DNA from: Polyangium jinanense
GTDB taxonomy: Bacteria; Myxococcota; Polyangia; Polyangiales; Polyangiaceae
DNA: 64,000 nt
NCBI RefSeq assembly: GCF_028435365.1
Contig: NZ_JAGTJJ010000045.1
Location: 28,948 to 92,947, forward strand
Direction of reading: 5' to 3'
In this document: piece by piece, positions 29,362-37,704 of the stretch
How positions within the stretch are numbered: the first letter of the stretch is position 1
Layout: every line of letters begins with the position of its first letter
The notes under the pieces: model-generated
The model's database searches: none
What the model was told of the DNA's origin: nothing
What the model saw: the letters and a program-made list of their open reading frames with translations, nothing else
Program-made: the position numbers and the translations under genes

Positions 29362-30015
29362 ATGGCGACGTCATACAGGACGAAGGCGACCGCGACGAAG
29401 ACCCCCACCACGAAGAAGAGCCCCGCGAAGAAGGCCGCGGCCGAGGCTCCGGCGAAGAAACAAGCGGCCGCGACCAAGAAGGCGGCTCCTGCGAAGAAGG
29501 CCGCCGCGCCGACGAAAAAGGCCGCGGCGGCCCCCGCTCCGGCCGCGCCGGCGGCGACGGGCAGCGGCGAGGCGGCCCCCACCTTCTCGCTGCTCTCGGA
29601 CGCGGGGACGACGGTGTCGCTCTCCGATTTCGCCGGCAAGCGCGTGGTCCTTTATTTCTACCCGAAGGACGACACGCCCGGGTGCACGCGCGAGGCGTGC
29701 GCGTTCCAGGACAACCTCGCGACGCTGAAGAAGAAGGGCGCCGTGGTGCTCGGCGTGAGCCGCGACGGCGTGAATTCGCACGTGAAGTTCAAGGCGAAGT
29801 ACAACCTCGGCTTCCCGCTGCTCGCCGACACGGACGGCGCCGTGCATCGCGCGTATGGGGCGTGGGGGACGAAGACGAATTACGGCAGGACGTTCGAAGG
29901 CGCGCTACGAACGACGGTGATCATCGATGAGCAGGGCCGGATCGCGAAGCGGTTCGCGAACGTGAAGGTCGACGGCCACGCCGATCAGGTGCTCGCGGCG
30001 CTCGCGGCGCTCTGA
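29362..30015 (+). CDS. bcp: Thioredoxin-dependent peroxiredoxin (BCP/PrxQ) with histone H1-like N-terminal tail
   Basis: A 217-residue protein. The C-terminal 150 residues are an atypical 2-Cys PrxQ: peroxidatic Cys108 and resolving Cys113 in DDTPGCTREACAFQD, preceded by KRVVLYFYPK and followed by GVSRDGVNSHVKFKAKYNLG. The first 65 residues are a Lys/Ala/Pro repeat (KKAAPAKKAAAPTKKAAAA) like histone H1 tails, absent from normal Bcp. AAAGGAGG precedes the ATG. It reduces peroxides; the tail suggests DNA or polyanion binding, so the enzyme may protect the nucleoid. Confidence 0.9.
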   Translation: MATSYRTKATATKTPTTKKSPAKKAAAEAPAKKQAAATKKAAPAKKAAAPTKKAAAAPAPAAPAATGSGEAAPTFSLLSDAGTTVSLSDFAGKRVVLYFYPKDDTPGCTREACAFQDNLATLKKKGAVVLGVSRDGVNSHVKFKAKYNLGFPLLADTDGAVHRAYGAWGTKTNYGRTFEGALRTTVIIDEQGRIAKRFANVKVDGHADQVLAALAAL

Positions 30016-30023
30016 GCTTCCCT

Positions 30024-30530
30024 TCACGCCCCCTTCGGGGGCTCCTCGGTTCCGGTGGGCGGCTTCTGCTGGTTCTTGCGGCGGGTCGCGGCGCTCTTCT
30101 CGGCATACTGGGCGCGATACTGGAGCGTCGATTCGAAGGTCGCGAGCAGGCCGGGCTTGTTCTCTTCCTTCGCGGTATCGACGACGGCCTTGCCGATCCT
30201 GCTGATCAAGGCTTCGAGTTTGTCTTCATAATAGGCTTCGCTCTCCCGCAGGACCTCGGCGAGCTTGTCGGCCTCCGGGCGCTGGGCGCGGATCTCCCCG
30301 AGGATGTTCTTGATCTCGAGGATCTCGGCGTACCAATCCGCATGGATACGGGCCTCGCTTCCGTGCGCGGGTATCGCCGTGGCGAGGTCGGCGATGACGC
30401 CTTCGCAGCCCGGCTTCGAGCGCTTGAGCTTCGACATCTCGCCATGCTTGACGTCGACGAGTTTGTGCTTGAACGGCGACGCATCGACGACACCATTGCC
30501 CGTGTACTTGCCAACCGAATTCTCCGACAT
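30024..30530 (-). CDS. Hypothetical 168-residue helical protein
   Basis: ATG 30530 follows AAGGAGG; the longer frame runs into the tandem repeat and is not coding. The protein is soluble and mostly helical (HADWYAEILEIKNILGEIRA; VLRESEAYYEDKLEALISRI), with a short N-terminal region (ENSVGKYTGNGVVDASPFKH) and a Lys/Pro/Glu tail. No signal peptide, TM or known motif. It lies 8 bases from the convergent peroxiredoxin gene. I do not recognise a family. Confidence 0.65.
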   Translation of the reverse strand: MSENSVGKYTGNGVVDASPFKHKLVDVKHGEMSKLKRSKPGCEGVIADLATAIPAHGSEARIHADWYAEILEIKNILGEIRAQRPEADKLAEVLRESEAYYEDKLEALISRIGKAVVDTAKEENKPGLLATFESTLQYRAQYAEKSAATRRKNQQKPPTGTEEPPKGA

Positions 30531-30645
30531 CGAATCCTCCTTGTGCAGGGGAGTGGCCCTGTATGCGCGTTCGACGGAGCGCGGGGATTCATCATCCGAC
30601 GAGAGCACATTTTTCACGTCCGAGCGGACCGTGAACGAGGTCCAG

Positions 30646-30954
30646 GGACTCCGATCACGGGCTCGCCGGCTTCGATGTCGAAGGGGAGGACTCCGATCAC
30701 GGGCTCGCCGGCTTCGATGTCGAAGGGTGAGGACTCCGATCACGGGCTCGCCGACTTCGATATCGAAGGGGGAGGACTCCGATCACGGGCTCGCCGGCTT
30801 CGATGTCGAAGGGGGAGGACTTCGATCTCAGACTCGCCGACCTCGATCACGGGCTCGCCGGCTTCGATATCGAAGGGGGAGGACTCCGATCACGAGCTCG
30901 CCGACTTCGATGTCGAAGGGGGAGGACTTCGATCTCGGGCTCGCAGACTTCGAA
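30646..30954. repeat. Imperfect 43-bp tandem repeat array
   Basis: About seven units start at 30646, 30688, 30731, 30774, 30817 (a 64-base unit with an inserted partial copy), 30881 and 30924 (truncated). Each unit contains GATCACGGGCTCGCC and a small palindrome CTTCGATGTCGAAG or CTTCGATATCGAAG. The 43-base period is not a multiple of three, so the long open frames through it are artefacts. It lies between the minus-strand gene starting at 30530 and the plus-strand lipoprotein gene at 30975, that is, in a divergent promoter region. Confidence 0.9.
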
Positions 30955-30974
30955 ACAGCGCCTGGAGCTCGGCG

Positions 30975-31799
30975 ATGCTGTCACACTTCGGGATGCCCGG
31001 ACGATGTGCGGGCGTGCGAAACCTGTTCCCTGTCCTGTCCATCCTCCTCGCCGCTTGCGGCGCCGCGCCGCCCGTGGTCCCCCTCGCGGCCCCGGTCGAG
31101 CCATCGGCCCCGGAGGCCCGCCCACGCGCCGCCGTTCGTCCGCGGGGTTGTCTTGGCGCCGGTTCCCCCGTGGCCTCGCCCGTATCCGCCGAAGCCGCGC
31201 GACAACGAGCCGCGACAGCCGCGCATGCGCCGGACCGCTGGGGCAAAGGCTACCGGGCGCTCGAGCCGCCGCCGGGTTTCCGCGTCGTCCCTGTATCGAA
31301 AGACGCAGCCAGCGCCGCCGCGGACGACGAGATCGAGACGACCGTCGCGCCCGCCGACCTCGTGACGAGATTCGAATACGAGGGCGACATGGGGCTCTTG
31401 GTCGTCGTCCAGGTGTTCGACCACCCGGCCACGCGGCCAGAGGGGCACAGTCTGTTTCGTCACGCGGTCATATCGTACGACACGAACGGCGAGGACGTCA
31501 CCGACGAGATGGAAGACGACAGCTTCAAGAACTGGTTCGACCACCTCGCCGAGCTTCGCGACGAGGAGGGCCGGCACATCGTGGAATGGTCTTACCGCGA
31601 GAAGGGCTGCGAGCGCGCCGAGCTTTACGAGCGATTCATCGAGGACGGGGACCATCTCTGGCACATCGCGATCGAAGTCATGCCCAGGGCGCCCGAGGAA
31701 GACATGCTCCTCTGGATGGCCCTGCTCTTCGACGCGCCCCTCGCGAGCCCCGCCGCCCCCGATCGCCGCGGCATCATCGAAAACGAAAATACGCGCTGA
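30975..31799 (+). CDS. Putative lipoprotein
   Basis: A 274-residue predicted lipoprotein. ATG 30975 has GGAG seven bases upstream; an ATG at 30993 is also possible. The signal ends in SILLAACGAAPP. After a Pro/Ala-rich linker, a globular domain from about residue 85 includes GYRALEPPPGFRVVPVSKDA, RFEYEGDMGLLVVVQVFDHP and an acidic segment (YDTNGEDVTDEMEDDSFKNW). No catalytic motif was recognised. The gene begins immediately after the 43-bp repeat array, so its promoter lies within or before the repeats. Confidence 0.7.
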   Translation: MLSHFGMPGRCAGVRNLFPVLSILLAACGAAPPVVPLAAPVEPSAPEARPRAAVRPRGCLGAGSPVASPVSAEAARQRAATAAHAPDRWGKGYRALEPPPGFRVVPVSKDAASAAADDEIETTVAPADLVTRFEYEGDMGLLVVVQVFDHPATRPEGHSLFRHAVISYDTNGEDVTDEMEDDSFKNWFDHLAELRDEEGRHIVEWSYREKGCERAELYERFIEDGDHLWHIAIEVMPRAPEEDMLLWMALLFDAPLASPAAPDRRGIIENENTR

Positions 31800-31854
31800 C
31801 GAAGAAGAATGCGGAGCCGAGCGCGCGCCCTCGGCTTCTCCGGACGACGAAGGA

Positions 31855-32304
31855 ATGGAAGATCCGCGACCGCCGCGGTACGCTCGGCTCGTGTACGAGG
31901 TGAAGAATCAGGTCGGCAAGCTCGTCGAGATCCGGCTCTGGTCGCCGGTCAGCGCGGCGGAAGCAGTCGCGTGGGCCCGCGACCACGACAGCGTGGTGGC
32001 CGCCGTCGGCGGACCGTACGTGTGCCTGGTCGATCTCTTCGACGCCAAGGTGTTCCCGCAGGACGCCGTCGACGCCTACACGGCGGTGATGCAGGCCGAG
32101 CCCCACCTGAAGCGCACGGGCACCTTGCTCTCGCCTTCGCCGACGTCGGCGCTCCAGGTGCGCCGGATGCTGCGCGAGACCGACAACCCCGTGCGGCGCG
32201 CGTTCACCGAGGTGCAGCCGCTCCTCGACTGGCTCGATCCCGTCCTCACCCCGCTCGAACGGGCGCGCCTGCGCGAGGCGCTCGCGGAGCGCGGCCGCGT
32301 CTAG
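31855..32304 (+). CDS. Hypothetical 149-residue cytoplasmic protein
   Basis: Short soluble protein, no signal or TM. The N-terminal half alternates strands and helices (LVYEVKNQVGKLVEIRLWSP; CLVDLFDAKVFPQDAVDAYT), reminiscent of STAS/SpoIIAA-like folds. The second half has helical content (RRMLRETDNPVRRAFTEVQP). No close family was recognised. It runs in the same direction as the upstream lipoprotein, with 55 bases between them. Confidence 0.6.
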   Translation: MEDPRPPRYARLVYEVKNQVGKLVEIRLWSPVSAAEAVAWARDHDSVVAAVGGPYVCLVDLFDAKVFPQDAVDAYTAVMQAEPHLKRTGTLLSPSPTSALQVRRMLRETDNPVRRAFTEVQPLLDWLDPVLTPLERARLREALAERGRV

Positions 32305-32313
32305 AAGCCGTGC

Positions 32314-32904
32314 TCAGTCGGAGCAGTGGAGGCGCGGCTCCAGGCGGCCGTAATAGTTGAAGCCCCAGTTGCTGTCCCAGTTGCCATGCGATTCGGCCGC
32401 GACCTGGATGTCCCACGCGTTCTGCGCGCCGTACTCGTTGAACGCCCAGTAGAACAGGTGCTCCTCGGTGGGCGACATGTCGCCACAGACCCATTGCCCG
32501 CTCGAATAGGGCGGGAATGTGAGCCCGTCGCAGACCGAATACCCCCCGTAGCCGCCATTGCTGCACCAGACGCAATTGCGCGGGCCCGAATCGAGCACCA
32601 CGTAGGCGTCGTCGTTCGTCCCGGCGCTCGCAGGCAGGAACGCATCGTTATCGTTGAGCTGCACGTAGATGTTGATCTCGTCGTCCGGGTACATGTCGCG
32701 GAGGTATCCGCGATATGCAATCGTGAGCAGGGCGTGGGCATCATAGAGATCCACGCTGTTCCGGATGATCTCGAAGGGTCCGGTGGAAACGGTGTCCACG
32801 ATGCCACACGTCGGATAGCTGGGCGGATACATCGAGGCGTCGGCCTCACGGGTCGAAAGGCCCAGCGCGAGCGGGAGAGCGAGCAGGAAGAATTTGGCTT
32901 TCAT
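32314..32904 (-). CDS. Secreted Cys-containing hypothetical protein
   Basis: A 196-residue exported protein. The ATG at 32904 gives a clean Sec signal (MKAKFFLLALPLALG, cleavage near ADA-S). The mature part is rich in Tyr, Asn and Gly and has four to six Cys (YPTCGIVDTV; RNCVWCSNGGYGGYSVCDG; QWVCGDMS; LHCSD), suggesting disulfide-stabilised extracellular beta structure. An acidic motif (YPDDEINIYVQLNDNDAFLP) might bind calcium. No family recognised. It is 65 bases downstream of the amidohydrolase on the same strand. Confidence 0.65.
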   Translation of the reverse strand: MKAKFFLLALPLALGLSTREADASMYPPSYPTCGIVDTVSTGPFEIIRNSVDLYDAHALLTIAYRGYLRDMYPDDEINIYVQLNDNDAFLPASAGTNDDAYVVLDSGPRNCVWCSNGGYGGYSVCDGLTFPPYSSGQWVCGDMSPTEEHLFYWAFNEYGAQNAWDIQVAAESHGNWDSNWGFNYYGRLEPRLHCSD

Positions 32905-32969
32905 GAGGAGATCCGGCCTATCGAACAACACGACCGGCGTCAAGGGCTCCCGTATTGCGGCGGGCCTCG

Positions 32970-34262
32970 TCAGAACTCCGCGACCCGCCCGCCCATCATC
33001 ACCTTGCGGACCCCGTTGATGACGACGTTGATGTCCGCCAGAGGGTCGCCTTCGACTGCGATGATGTCGGCGTAATAGCCCACCGCGACCTTTCCGATCT
33101 CGTTTTGCACGCCGATGCTCTCGGCTCCATGAATGGTGGCGGCGCGAATCGCCTCGAGCGGGGTCATCCCGGCCTGCACGAACCAGGCGAGCTCCTGCGT
33201 ATTTTGACCGAATCCGGTGAACACGGCGTCCGAGCCCATCGCGATCTTCACGCCCATCAGGTGCGCCTGGGCTGCGCTGGCGAGGTTGTCGCGGATATAC
33301 GCGTCGAACTTCGCCTCCAGATCGGGGGCGTAGCCGAAGAACGCGAGGTTATCCTTGTAATACCGGTTGTGATCGATGGTCGGCACGTAGATCGTCCCCT
33401 TGTCGATCATGATGCCGCAGTCCACCGCGTCGAGGCCCTCCGGGTGCTCGATCGAGTCTGGGCCGGCCATAATGGCGAGCCTGGCCGTGTCCTCGTGGTA
33501 CGCGTGGATCGCGATGGGCAAACCCTCCTGGTGGGACGTGTCGACCAGCACCTGGAGCTCGTCGAACGTGAACGTCGGCAAGCAGTCGAGCGTCTTGTCG
33601 CTGCACCCGTCGGCCCATACTTTCACGAGATCGGCGCCGCGCAGCACCTGGAGCTGCACCCAGCCCTTCAATTGCTCGCGGGTGAACGCGCCCGGATGCT
33701 TGTGATTGGAGATCCCGCCGATGGAGTTATACATCCGCGGTCCCGGCGTCTTGCCGGACCTGATCTCGGCGCGCAGGGGGTTCAGGATGAAGTCGCTGCC
33801 GCCCTTGTCGATCGCGGTGGTGACGCCGGTCCTGAGCGTCGCCAGCGCGGCGCCGCGGGCAAGGTCCAGGAGCTTGTAGGGGTCGTTGTTCATCAGCCAG
33901 GGGGCACGGGTCCAGGGGAGCGTGCCCGGCTCCTTGTCCGTCTGGTAGGTGAAGTGGACATGGGCATCGACGAGCCCGGGGAGCCCGGTGTACGCCGTCC
34001 AATCGATGACGCTGGCCCCGCACGGAATCTGCTTTTCATCCGCGCCGACGTAGCTGATCCGATCCTCGTGGATCACGACGATCGCCTTGTCGATGACCGC
34101 GCCGTCGGGATTGACGAGCTTGCCCAGCCGAACGGCTTTGTCGTCGCTCGTGCATTCCCCGCTGCTCGTGCCGCCGGGGGGGTTCTGCTTTTCCGGGCCG
34201 CAATGGACAGTCGTGAGGATGACGAAGGCCAACGAAGCTCTTCGAAAAGCTGTTCTCCACAT
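32970..34262 (-). CDS. Amidohydrolase-family lipoprotein (imidazolonepropionase/prolidase-like)
   Basis: A 430-residue metal-dependent hydrolase. It has metal ligands HVHF in GLVDAHVHFTYQ, a Lys/Asp region in ADLVKVWADGCSD, His ligands in IAIHAYHEDTARLA and SIEHPEG, and the final Asp in KIAMGSDAVFTG. The C-terminal GKVAVGYYADIIAVEGDPLA is typical of M38-type amidohydrolases. ATG 34262 has AGGAG at correct spacing and yields a lipoprotein signal ending in LTTVHCGPE. Substrate unknown; it could be an N-acyl amino acid, peptide or lactone. Surface anchoring suggests use on external substrates. Confidence 0.85.
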   Translation of the reverse strand: MWRTAFRRASLAFVILTTVHCGPEKQNPPGGTSSGECTSDDKAVRLGKLVNPDGAVIDKAIVVIHEDRISYVGADEKQIPCGASVIDWTAYTGLPGLVDAHVHFTYQTDKEPGTLPWTRAPWLMNNDPYKLLDLARGAALATLRTGVTTAIDKGGSDFILNPLRAEIRSGKTPGPRMYNSIGGISNHKHPGAFTREQLKGWVQLQVLRGADLVKVWADGCSDKTLDCLPTFTFDELQVLVDTSHQEGLPIAIHAYHEDTARLAIMAGPDSIEHPEGLDAVDCGIMIDKGTIYVPTIDHNRYYKDNLAFFGYAPDLEAKFDAYIRDNLASAAQAHLMGVKIAMGSDAVFTGFGQNTQELAWFVQAGMTPLEAIRAATIHGAESIGVQNEIGKVAVGYYADIIAVEGDPLADINVVINGVRKVMMGGRVAEF

Positions 34263-34284
34263 GGGAAAGCTCCTGATTCTGTCG

Positions 34285-34357
34285 GAATCGCCCCTCGAAG
34301 TGGCCTGTTCGTGTGGCCGCATGTCGAATCGCCCCCCGAAGTGGCCTGTGTATGTGG
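34285..34357. repeat. Two-copy 41-base direct repeat upstream of the amidohydrolase gene
   Basis: Copies start at 34285 and 34326. The shared core GAATCGCCCC, then CGAAGTGGCCTGT and a TGTGG end, matches at 28 of 32 positions. It begins 23 bases upstream of the amidohydrolase start on the complementary strand and could be paired regulator sites. It is outside any confident gene. Confidence 0.7.
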
Positions 34358-34575
34358 AAGGACACGGGGGCGTCAAGGAGAATGGATGGGAGAGGCTGTC
34401 TTCCACGCGCCTCCAGCGCCCACGCCGACCACGGCCAAGCGCGGCGGAACGGTGGATGGACGCTGGGGCAAGGGGAGTGCTCGTGGATGAATTCGAGCGA
34501 GCGCGCGTCGCTCGTTATGGTGTGGCAGCTCGTGCGTACGCGCTCGAGAAGAGCTCGACGAAGCTCCCGCCACCG

Positions 34576-34821
34576 CTACCGGGGTTCACACGCGACGTCG
34601 TCATCGACCCACTTGATGAAGATCAGCGAGTCGTTGTGGGTGGCACCGGCCGCGCTGTCCGCCCGGAAGCGCATGTCGTCGCGGTCCGCAGCCGCGCGGC
34701 AGTCTTGCGTGCCGTTGCTGTGCATGATCCAGACCGCGGAGCCATTGTCGAACTCCCGGAGCAGCAAGGCCCGTACCAATCCGGCCAATAGCCTTCCGGG
34801 CTTCATGAGGCCGGCAGACAA
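34576..34821 (-). CDS. Possible small orphan or remnant gene
   Basis: An 81-codon frame whose C-terminal part looks like real protein (LREFDNGSAVWIMHSNGTQD; ATHNDSLIFIKWVDDDVACE) with mixed, non-repetitive composition. No good ribosome-binding site is visible, and the N-terminal 20 residues are Arg/Leu-rich. It may be a short gene or the surviving 3' end of a decayed one. The CTGTCA half-site cluster starts 19 bases upstream of its ATG. Confidence 0.35.
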   Translation of the reverse strand: MSAGLMKPGRLLAGLVRALLLREFDNGSAVWIMHSNGTQDCRAAADRDDMRFRADSAAGATHNDSLIFIKWVDDDVACEPR

Positions 34822-34839
34822 GAGGGCGCCCAGCGCAAG

Positions 34840-34902
34840 CTGTCACGGACACGCAACAACTGTCACGCTGCTATGACAGCGCCCGTAACGTCGTCATGAC
34901 AG
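34840..34902. promoter_or_regulatory. Cluster of four CTGTCA/TGACAG half-sites
   Basis: CTGTCA occurs at 34840-34845 and 34860-34865; its complement TGACAG occurs at 34874-34879 and 34897-34902. The middle two form an inverted repeat with an 8-base spacer. The spacing between direct copies is about 20 bases (two helical turns). This suggests a regulator binding region for the esterase/lipid cluster downstream or the minus-strand frame at 34821. Confidence 0.5.
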
Positions 34903-35233
34903 GTACGGCGAGGCGACAGAAACGAGCGCACACCGCGCGAAGAAGGGCCCCTATCACCGAGATCGTACGGGCGGTGCCCCTCTGGGCCGCTGCCAGGTGT
35001 GGCGGAGCACGGGTCCCATGGCTTTCGAGCCACGCCGGAGGTCGCCTGCGCACTCCAGCGGTTCGTCGCTCGCGCTCCCGACATACGAGGGCACTGTCCA
35101 CCTCGAGCCGCCAGGATTCGACGAACCGTCGAAGAGCTCGATGGCCCTGGGGCTTGCGGACGGTCTCGCTCCACGTACCTTGGAATGGGTGTTTCGTGAA
35201 CCGCGCCGACCTGACGGCCCAGAGGTGCCTGTC

Positions 35234-36460
35234 ATGGAGTGCCAAAGAAGCCATATCGTCCTCGTGCCCGGGTTCGGCGGCTTCGACGTGCTCGGCTCGC
35301 TGCGGTATTACCACGGCGTCACCGACGTGCTCCGCGCAGCTGGGCTCGTCGTGCACTACTTTCCCAACCTGCCCTTGGCCAGCGTCGACACCCGGGCGAA
35401 CGCGCTCAGGGATTGGCTCATCGAGCTGCGATTGCGGGGCATCATCGACGACGGGGACGATTTGCACCTCGTCGGCCATTCGACCGGAGGGCTGGACCTC
35501 CGCATGCTGCTCCGCGACCTTGCCGCGGATCTGCGCGGCGATGGGCCACGTCGTGACCTCCTCGGCGCCGTCAAGACGGCGCAGTTCCTGTCGACGCCCC
35601 ATTGCGGGACCAACCTCGCCTTCTGGACGAACGGCTGGCTTACGAGGTTCCTCTTTGCCCACGCCATCCTGGGCACCTCCTATGGTACGACACGCGCGCT
35701 GGGGGAACAGGGGCTCGGTCGTTATGGTCAGCTCCTCCGGCGCGTCCTCCGGAGCGACGAGGAGCCCGACTGGATCGACGCCATCGTCGACACCATGGCG
35801 CTCTGCTACCCCTGCGACGAGCCCATCAAGCAGGCCCGGGCGCGCGCTTCGTACTTCGATTTGCTCAAATGGCTACGCAACGCGATGCGCGACCAATCCG
35901 TCATCGGCGATCTCGATCCCGAGCCCGGCAAGGTCGCGTCCACGAGCCCGGCGCAATGGGAAGGCCGGTCGGAGGCAAAGGAAGAGCAGGACCTCTTCGC
36001 CGAACGTGGGATCCGGGTCCGTTCCATCGTGACCGTCGCACCCCCGCCGCGGGGGAAATGGCCGCGGAACGTGTACGAGCTTTGTTATACCCTGACGGCC
36101 CTCGAGGGTTCGACCCGGATCGCGAGCCGCGCCTCCGTTCGCATCCCGAAGCTTTTCGAGCCGAACAGGACGGTGCTGCTGAAGCCCTCCGACAATGACG
36201 GGATCGTGAACAGCATCTCCATGATCTGGCCGTACGAGGAAGCAAGCTTCGCCGTGGAGGGAGATCACGGAGACGTCATGGGGCATTTCCGCAGCCCCTC
36301 CGCGGACGAGCGTATGCACGAGCGCGAGGACGATCGCGCATACGACCTCTTTCAATCCGGCTCATGCTTCGATGAGGCGTCGTTCCACAGGCTCTGGAAT
36401 GGGATCGCCACCTTCGCGCGGGAGTGCGGCGCCGGCGGCGCTGCCTTGCGCGCTGCATAG
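35234..36460 (+). CDS. Alpha/beta-hydrolase, esterase/lipase-like
   Basis: A 408-residue hydrolase without a signal peptide. ATG 35234 follows AGAGGT at seven bases; the frame upstream to 34997 lacks this. It opens with SHIVLVPGFGGFDVLGSLRY (oxyanion-hole strand), and nucleophile Ser83 is in LVGHSTGGLDLR. A late acidic/His region (KPSDNDGIVNSISMIWPYEE; VEGDHGDVMGHF) supplies Asp and His. The opening GFDxL..xxYYHG recalls the foldase-dependent lipase at 11506, so the two are probably distant relatives. It is the first gene of the 35-45 kb lipid block. Confidence 0.8.
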   Translation: MECQRSHIVLVPGFGGFDVLGSLRYYHGVTDVLRAAGLVVHYFPNLPLASVDTRANALRDWLIELRLRGIIDDGDDLHLVGHSTGGLDLRMLLRDLAADLRGDGPRRDLLGAVKTAQFLSTPHCGTNLAFWTNGWLTRFLFAHAILGTSYGTTRALGEQGLGRYGQLLRRVLRSDEEPDWIDAIVDTMALCYPCDEPIKQARARASYFDLLKWLRNAMRDQSVIGDLDPEPGKVASTSPAQWEGRSEAKEEQDLFAERGIRVRSIVTVAPPPRGKWPRNVYELCYTLTALEGSTRIASRASVRIPKLFEPNRTVLLKPSDNDGIVNSISMIWPYEEASFAVEGDHGDVMGHFRSPSADERMHEREDDRAYDLFQSGSCFDEASFHRLWNGIATFARECGAGGAALRAA

Positions 36461-36639
36461 GCGAGCGCGCGCCCGCTCTTCTCATGTCATGCTCGTGCGG
36501 CGGTGCTGACGGGCGCACCGGCACGCCCATTCCGGGCCAGGAGACCGCCGCTCTGTGCCTGAAGGTGTGCGCGCCACGGCGCCCTCCACCCATTGACCCG
36601 GTGGGGATGTCATACCATGTCGATGCAGAAGGTGCACCA

Positions 36640-37692
36640 ATGCAACCCGCGACCTCCCCTGCACGCCACTACAGGGAGCGCACGGTACCGTTTCTGGCCA
36701 GGGACGGGCGGCCGCTCAACCTGGTTCACGTCCGGGGTGAGCAGGAGCCTCGCAAGGGTCCCGTGGTGCTCGTCCATGGGGCGGGCGTGCGTGCCAATAT
36801 CTTCCGCGCGCCCGTCGAGCAGAGCCTCGTCGATGCGCTCGTGGCCGACGGTTACGACGTGTGGCTGGAAAACTGGCGCGCGAGCATCGACCTCGAGCCC
36901 ACCGAGTGGACGCTCGATCAGGCTGCCGTTTTCGACCACCCGAGCGCCATCCAAACGATCGTCCGGGAGACGGGCCGCGACGAGGTGAAGGCGATCATCC
37001 ACTGCCAGGGCTCGACGAGCTTCATGCTGTCGGCGGTGGCCGGGCTCGTCCCGCAGGTGAAGGTCATCCTCACCAATGCCGTGTCCTTACACCCCGTGGT
37101 GCCGCGCGCTGCGCAAAGGAAGTTGAGATATGCCGTCCCGTTCGTGTCGCACATGACGCCCTATCTCGACCCGCAATGGGGCATCTCGGTGCACGGCATC
37201 ACGCCCCGGTTCATCACCCTGGTCGTGAAGGTCAGCCACCACGAATGCGACAACCTCGTGTGCAAGCTGGCGAGCTTCACCTATGGCACGGGGCACCCGA
37301 CGCTCTGGCGGCACGAGAACCTGAACGTCGAGACGCACGAGTGGCTGAAACACGAGTTCGCCAAGGTGCCGCTCACCTTCTTTCAGCAAATGAACGCGTG
37401 CGTGCGCGCGGGGCACCTGGTGCCGGTCGAGGGCTACCGGGAGTTACCCGAGGACGTGGCCGAGCGCCCGCCGGAGACGGATGCCCGCTTCGTGTTTTTC
37501 GCCGGGGAACGCAACGAGTGTTTCCTGCCCGAGAGCCAGCGGCGCACCTACGAGCACATGTCGCGCCGCCGGCCCGGCCATCACGCGCTGCACGTGCTTC
37601 CAGGTTATGGCCATCTCGACGTCTTCATGGGCAAGGACGCTGCCCGAGACGTGTTCCCACTCATTCTCGCCGAATTGGACAGGCCGGTGTGA
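36640..37692 (+). CDS. Alpha/beta-fold hydrolase of the GMC-oxidoreductase-associated type
   Basis: A 350-residue hydrolase. ATG 36640 has GAAGGT upstream; ATG 36607 is an alternative. It shows VVLVHGAGVRANIFRAPVEQ, VWLENWRASIDLEPTEWTLD, nucleophile Ser125 in IIHCQGSTSFML, and a C-terminal Asp/His pair (VFFAGERNECFLP; LPGYGHLDVFMGKDAARDVF). The sequence resembles the hydrolase domain that in some actinobacteria is fused to cholesterol-oxidase-like GMC proteins. Here it is a separate gene, 12 bases before the next, forming the start of a tight operon. Likely role: cleaving an ester or thioester of a sterol or lipid. Confidence 0.82.
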   Translation: MQPATSPARHYRERTVPFLARDGRPLNLVHVRGEQEPRKGPVVLVHGAGVRANIFRAPVEQSLVDALVADGYDVWLENWRASIDLEPTEWTLDQAAVFDHPSAIQTIVRETGRDEVKAIIHCQGSTSFMLSAVAGLVPQVKVILTNAVSLHPVVPRAAQRKLRYAVPFVSHMTPYLDPQWGISVHGITPRFITLVVKVSHHECDNLVCKLASFTYGTGHPTLWRHENLNVETHEWLKHEFAKVPLTFFQQMNACVRAGHLVPVEGYRELPEDVAERPPETDARFVFFAGERNECFLPESQRRTYEHMSRRRPGHHALHVLPGYGHLDVFMGKDAARDVFPLILAELDRPV

Positions 37693-37704
37693 AGGAGCAA
37701 TGCC

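Larger units (their letters stand above)
34263..35233. other. Long intergenic region (about 970 bases)
   Basis: Between the amidohydrolase start and the esterase start at 35234. Besides the direct repeat at 34285-34357, it holds one minus-strand open frame (34576-34821) and a cluster of CTGTCA/TGACAG half-sites at 34840-34902. The last 330 bases before 35234 have open frames in several phases but no ribosome-binding site or protein-like sequence until 35234. Confidence 0.6.

Noticed and set aside
27287..29374. Minus-strand open frame of 695 codons
   Set aside because: It is antisense to the hydrolase lipoprotein, which has an SD, lipobox and catalytic motif.
30646..30954. CRISPR array
   Set aside because: The repeats are contiguous with no unique spacers between conserved repeats, and no cas gene is nearby.
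30342..31799. Long open frame running through the tandem repeats into the lipoprotein
   Set aside because: The 43-base period shifts frame at each unit; only the part from 30975 has an SD and signal peptide.
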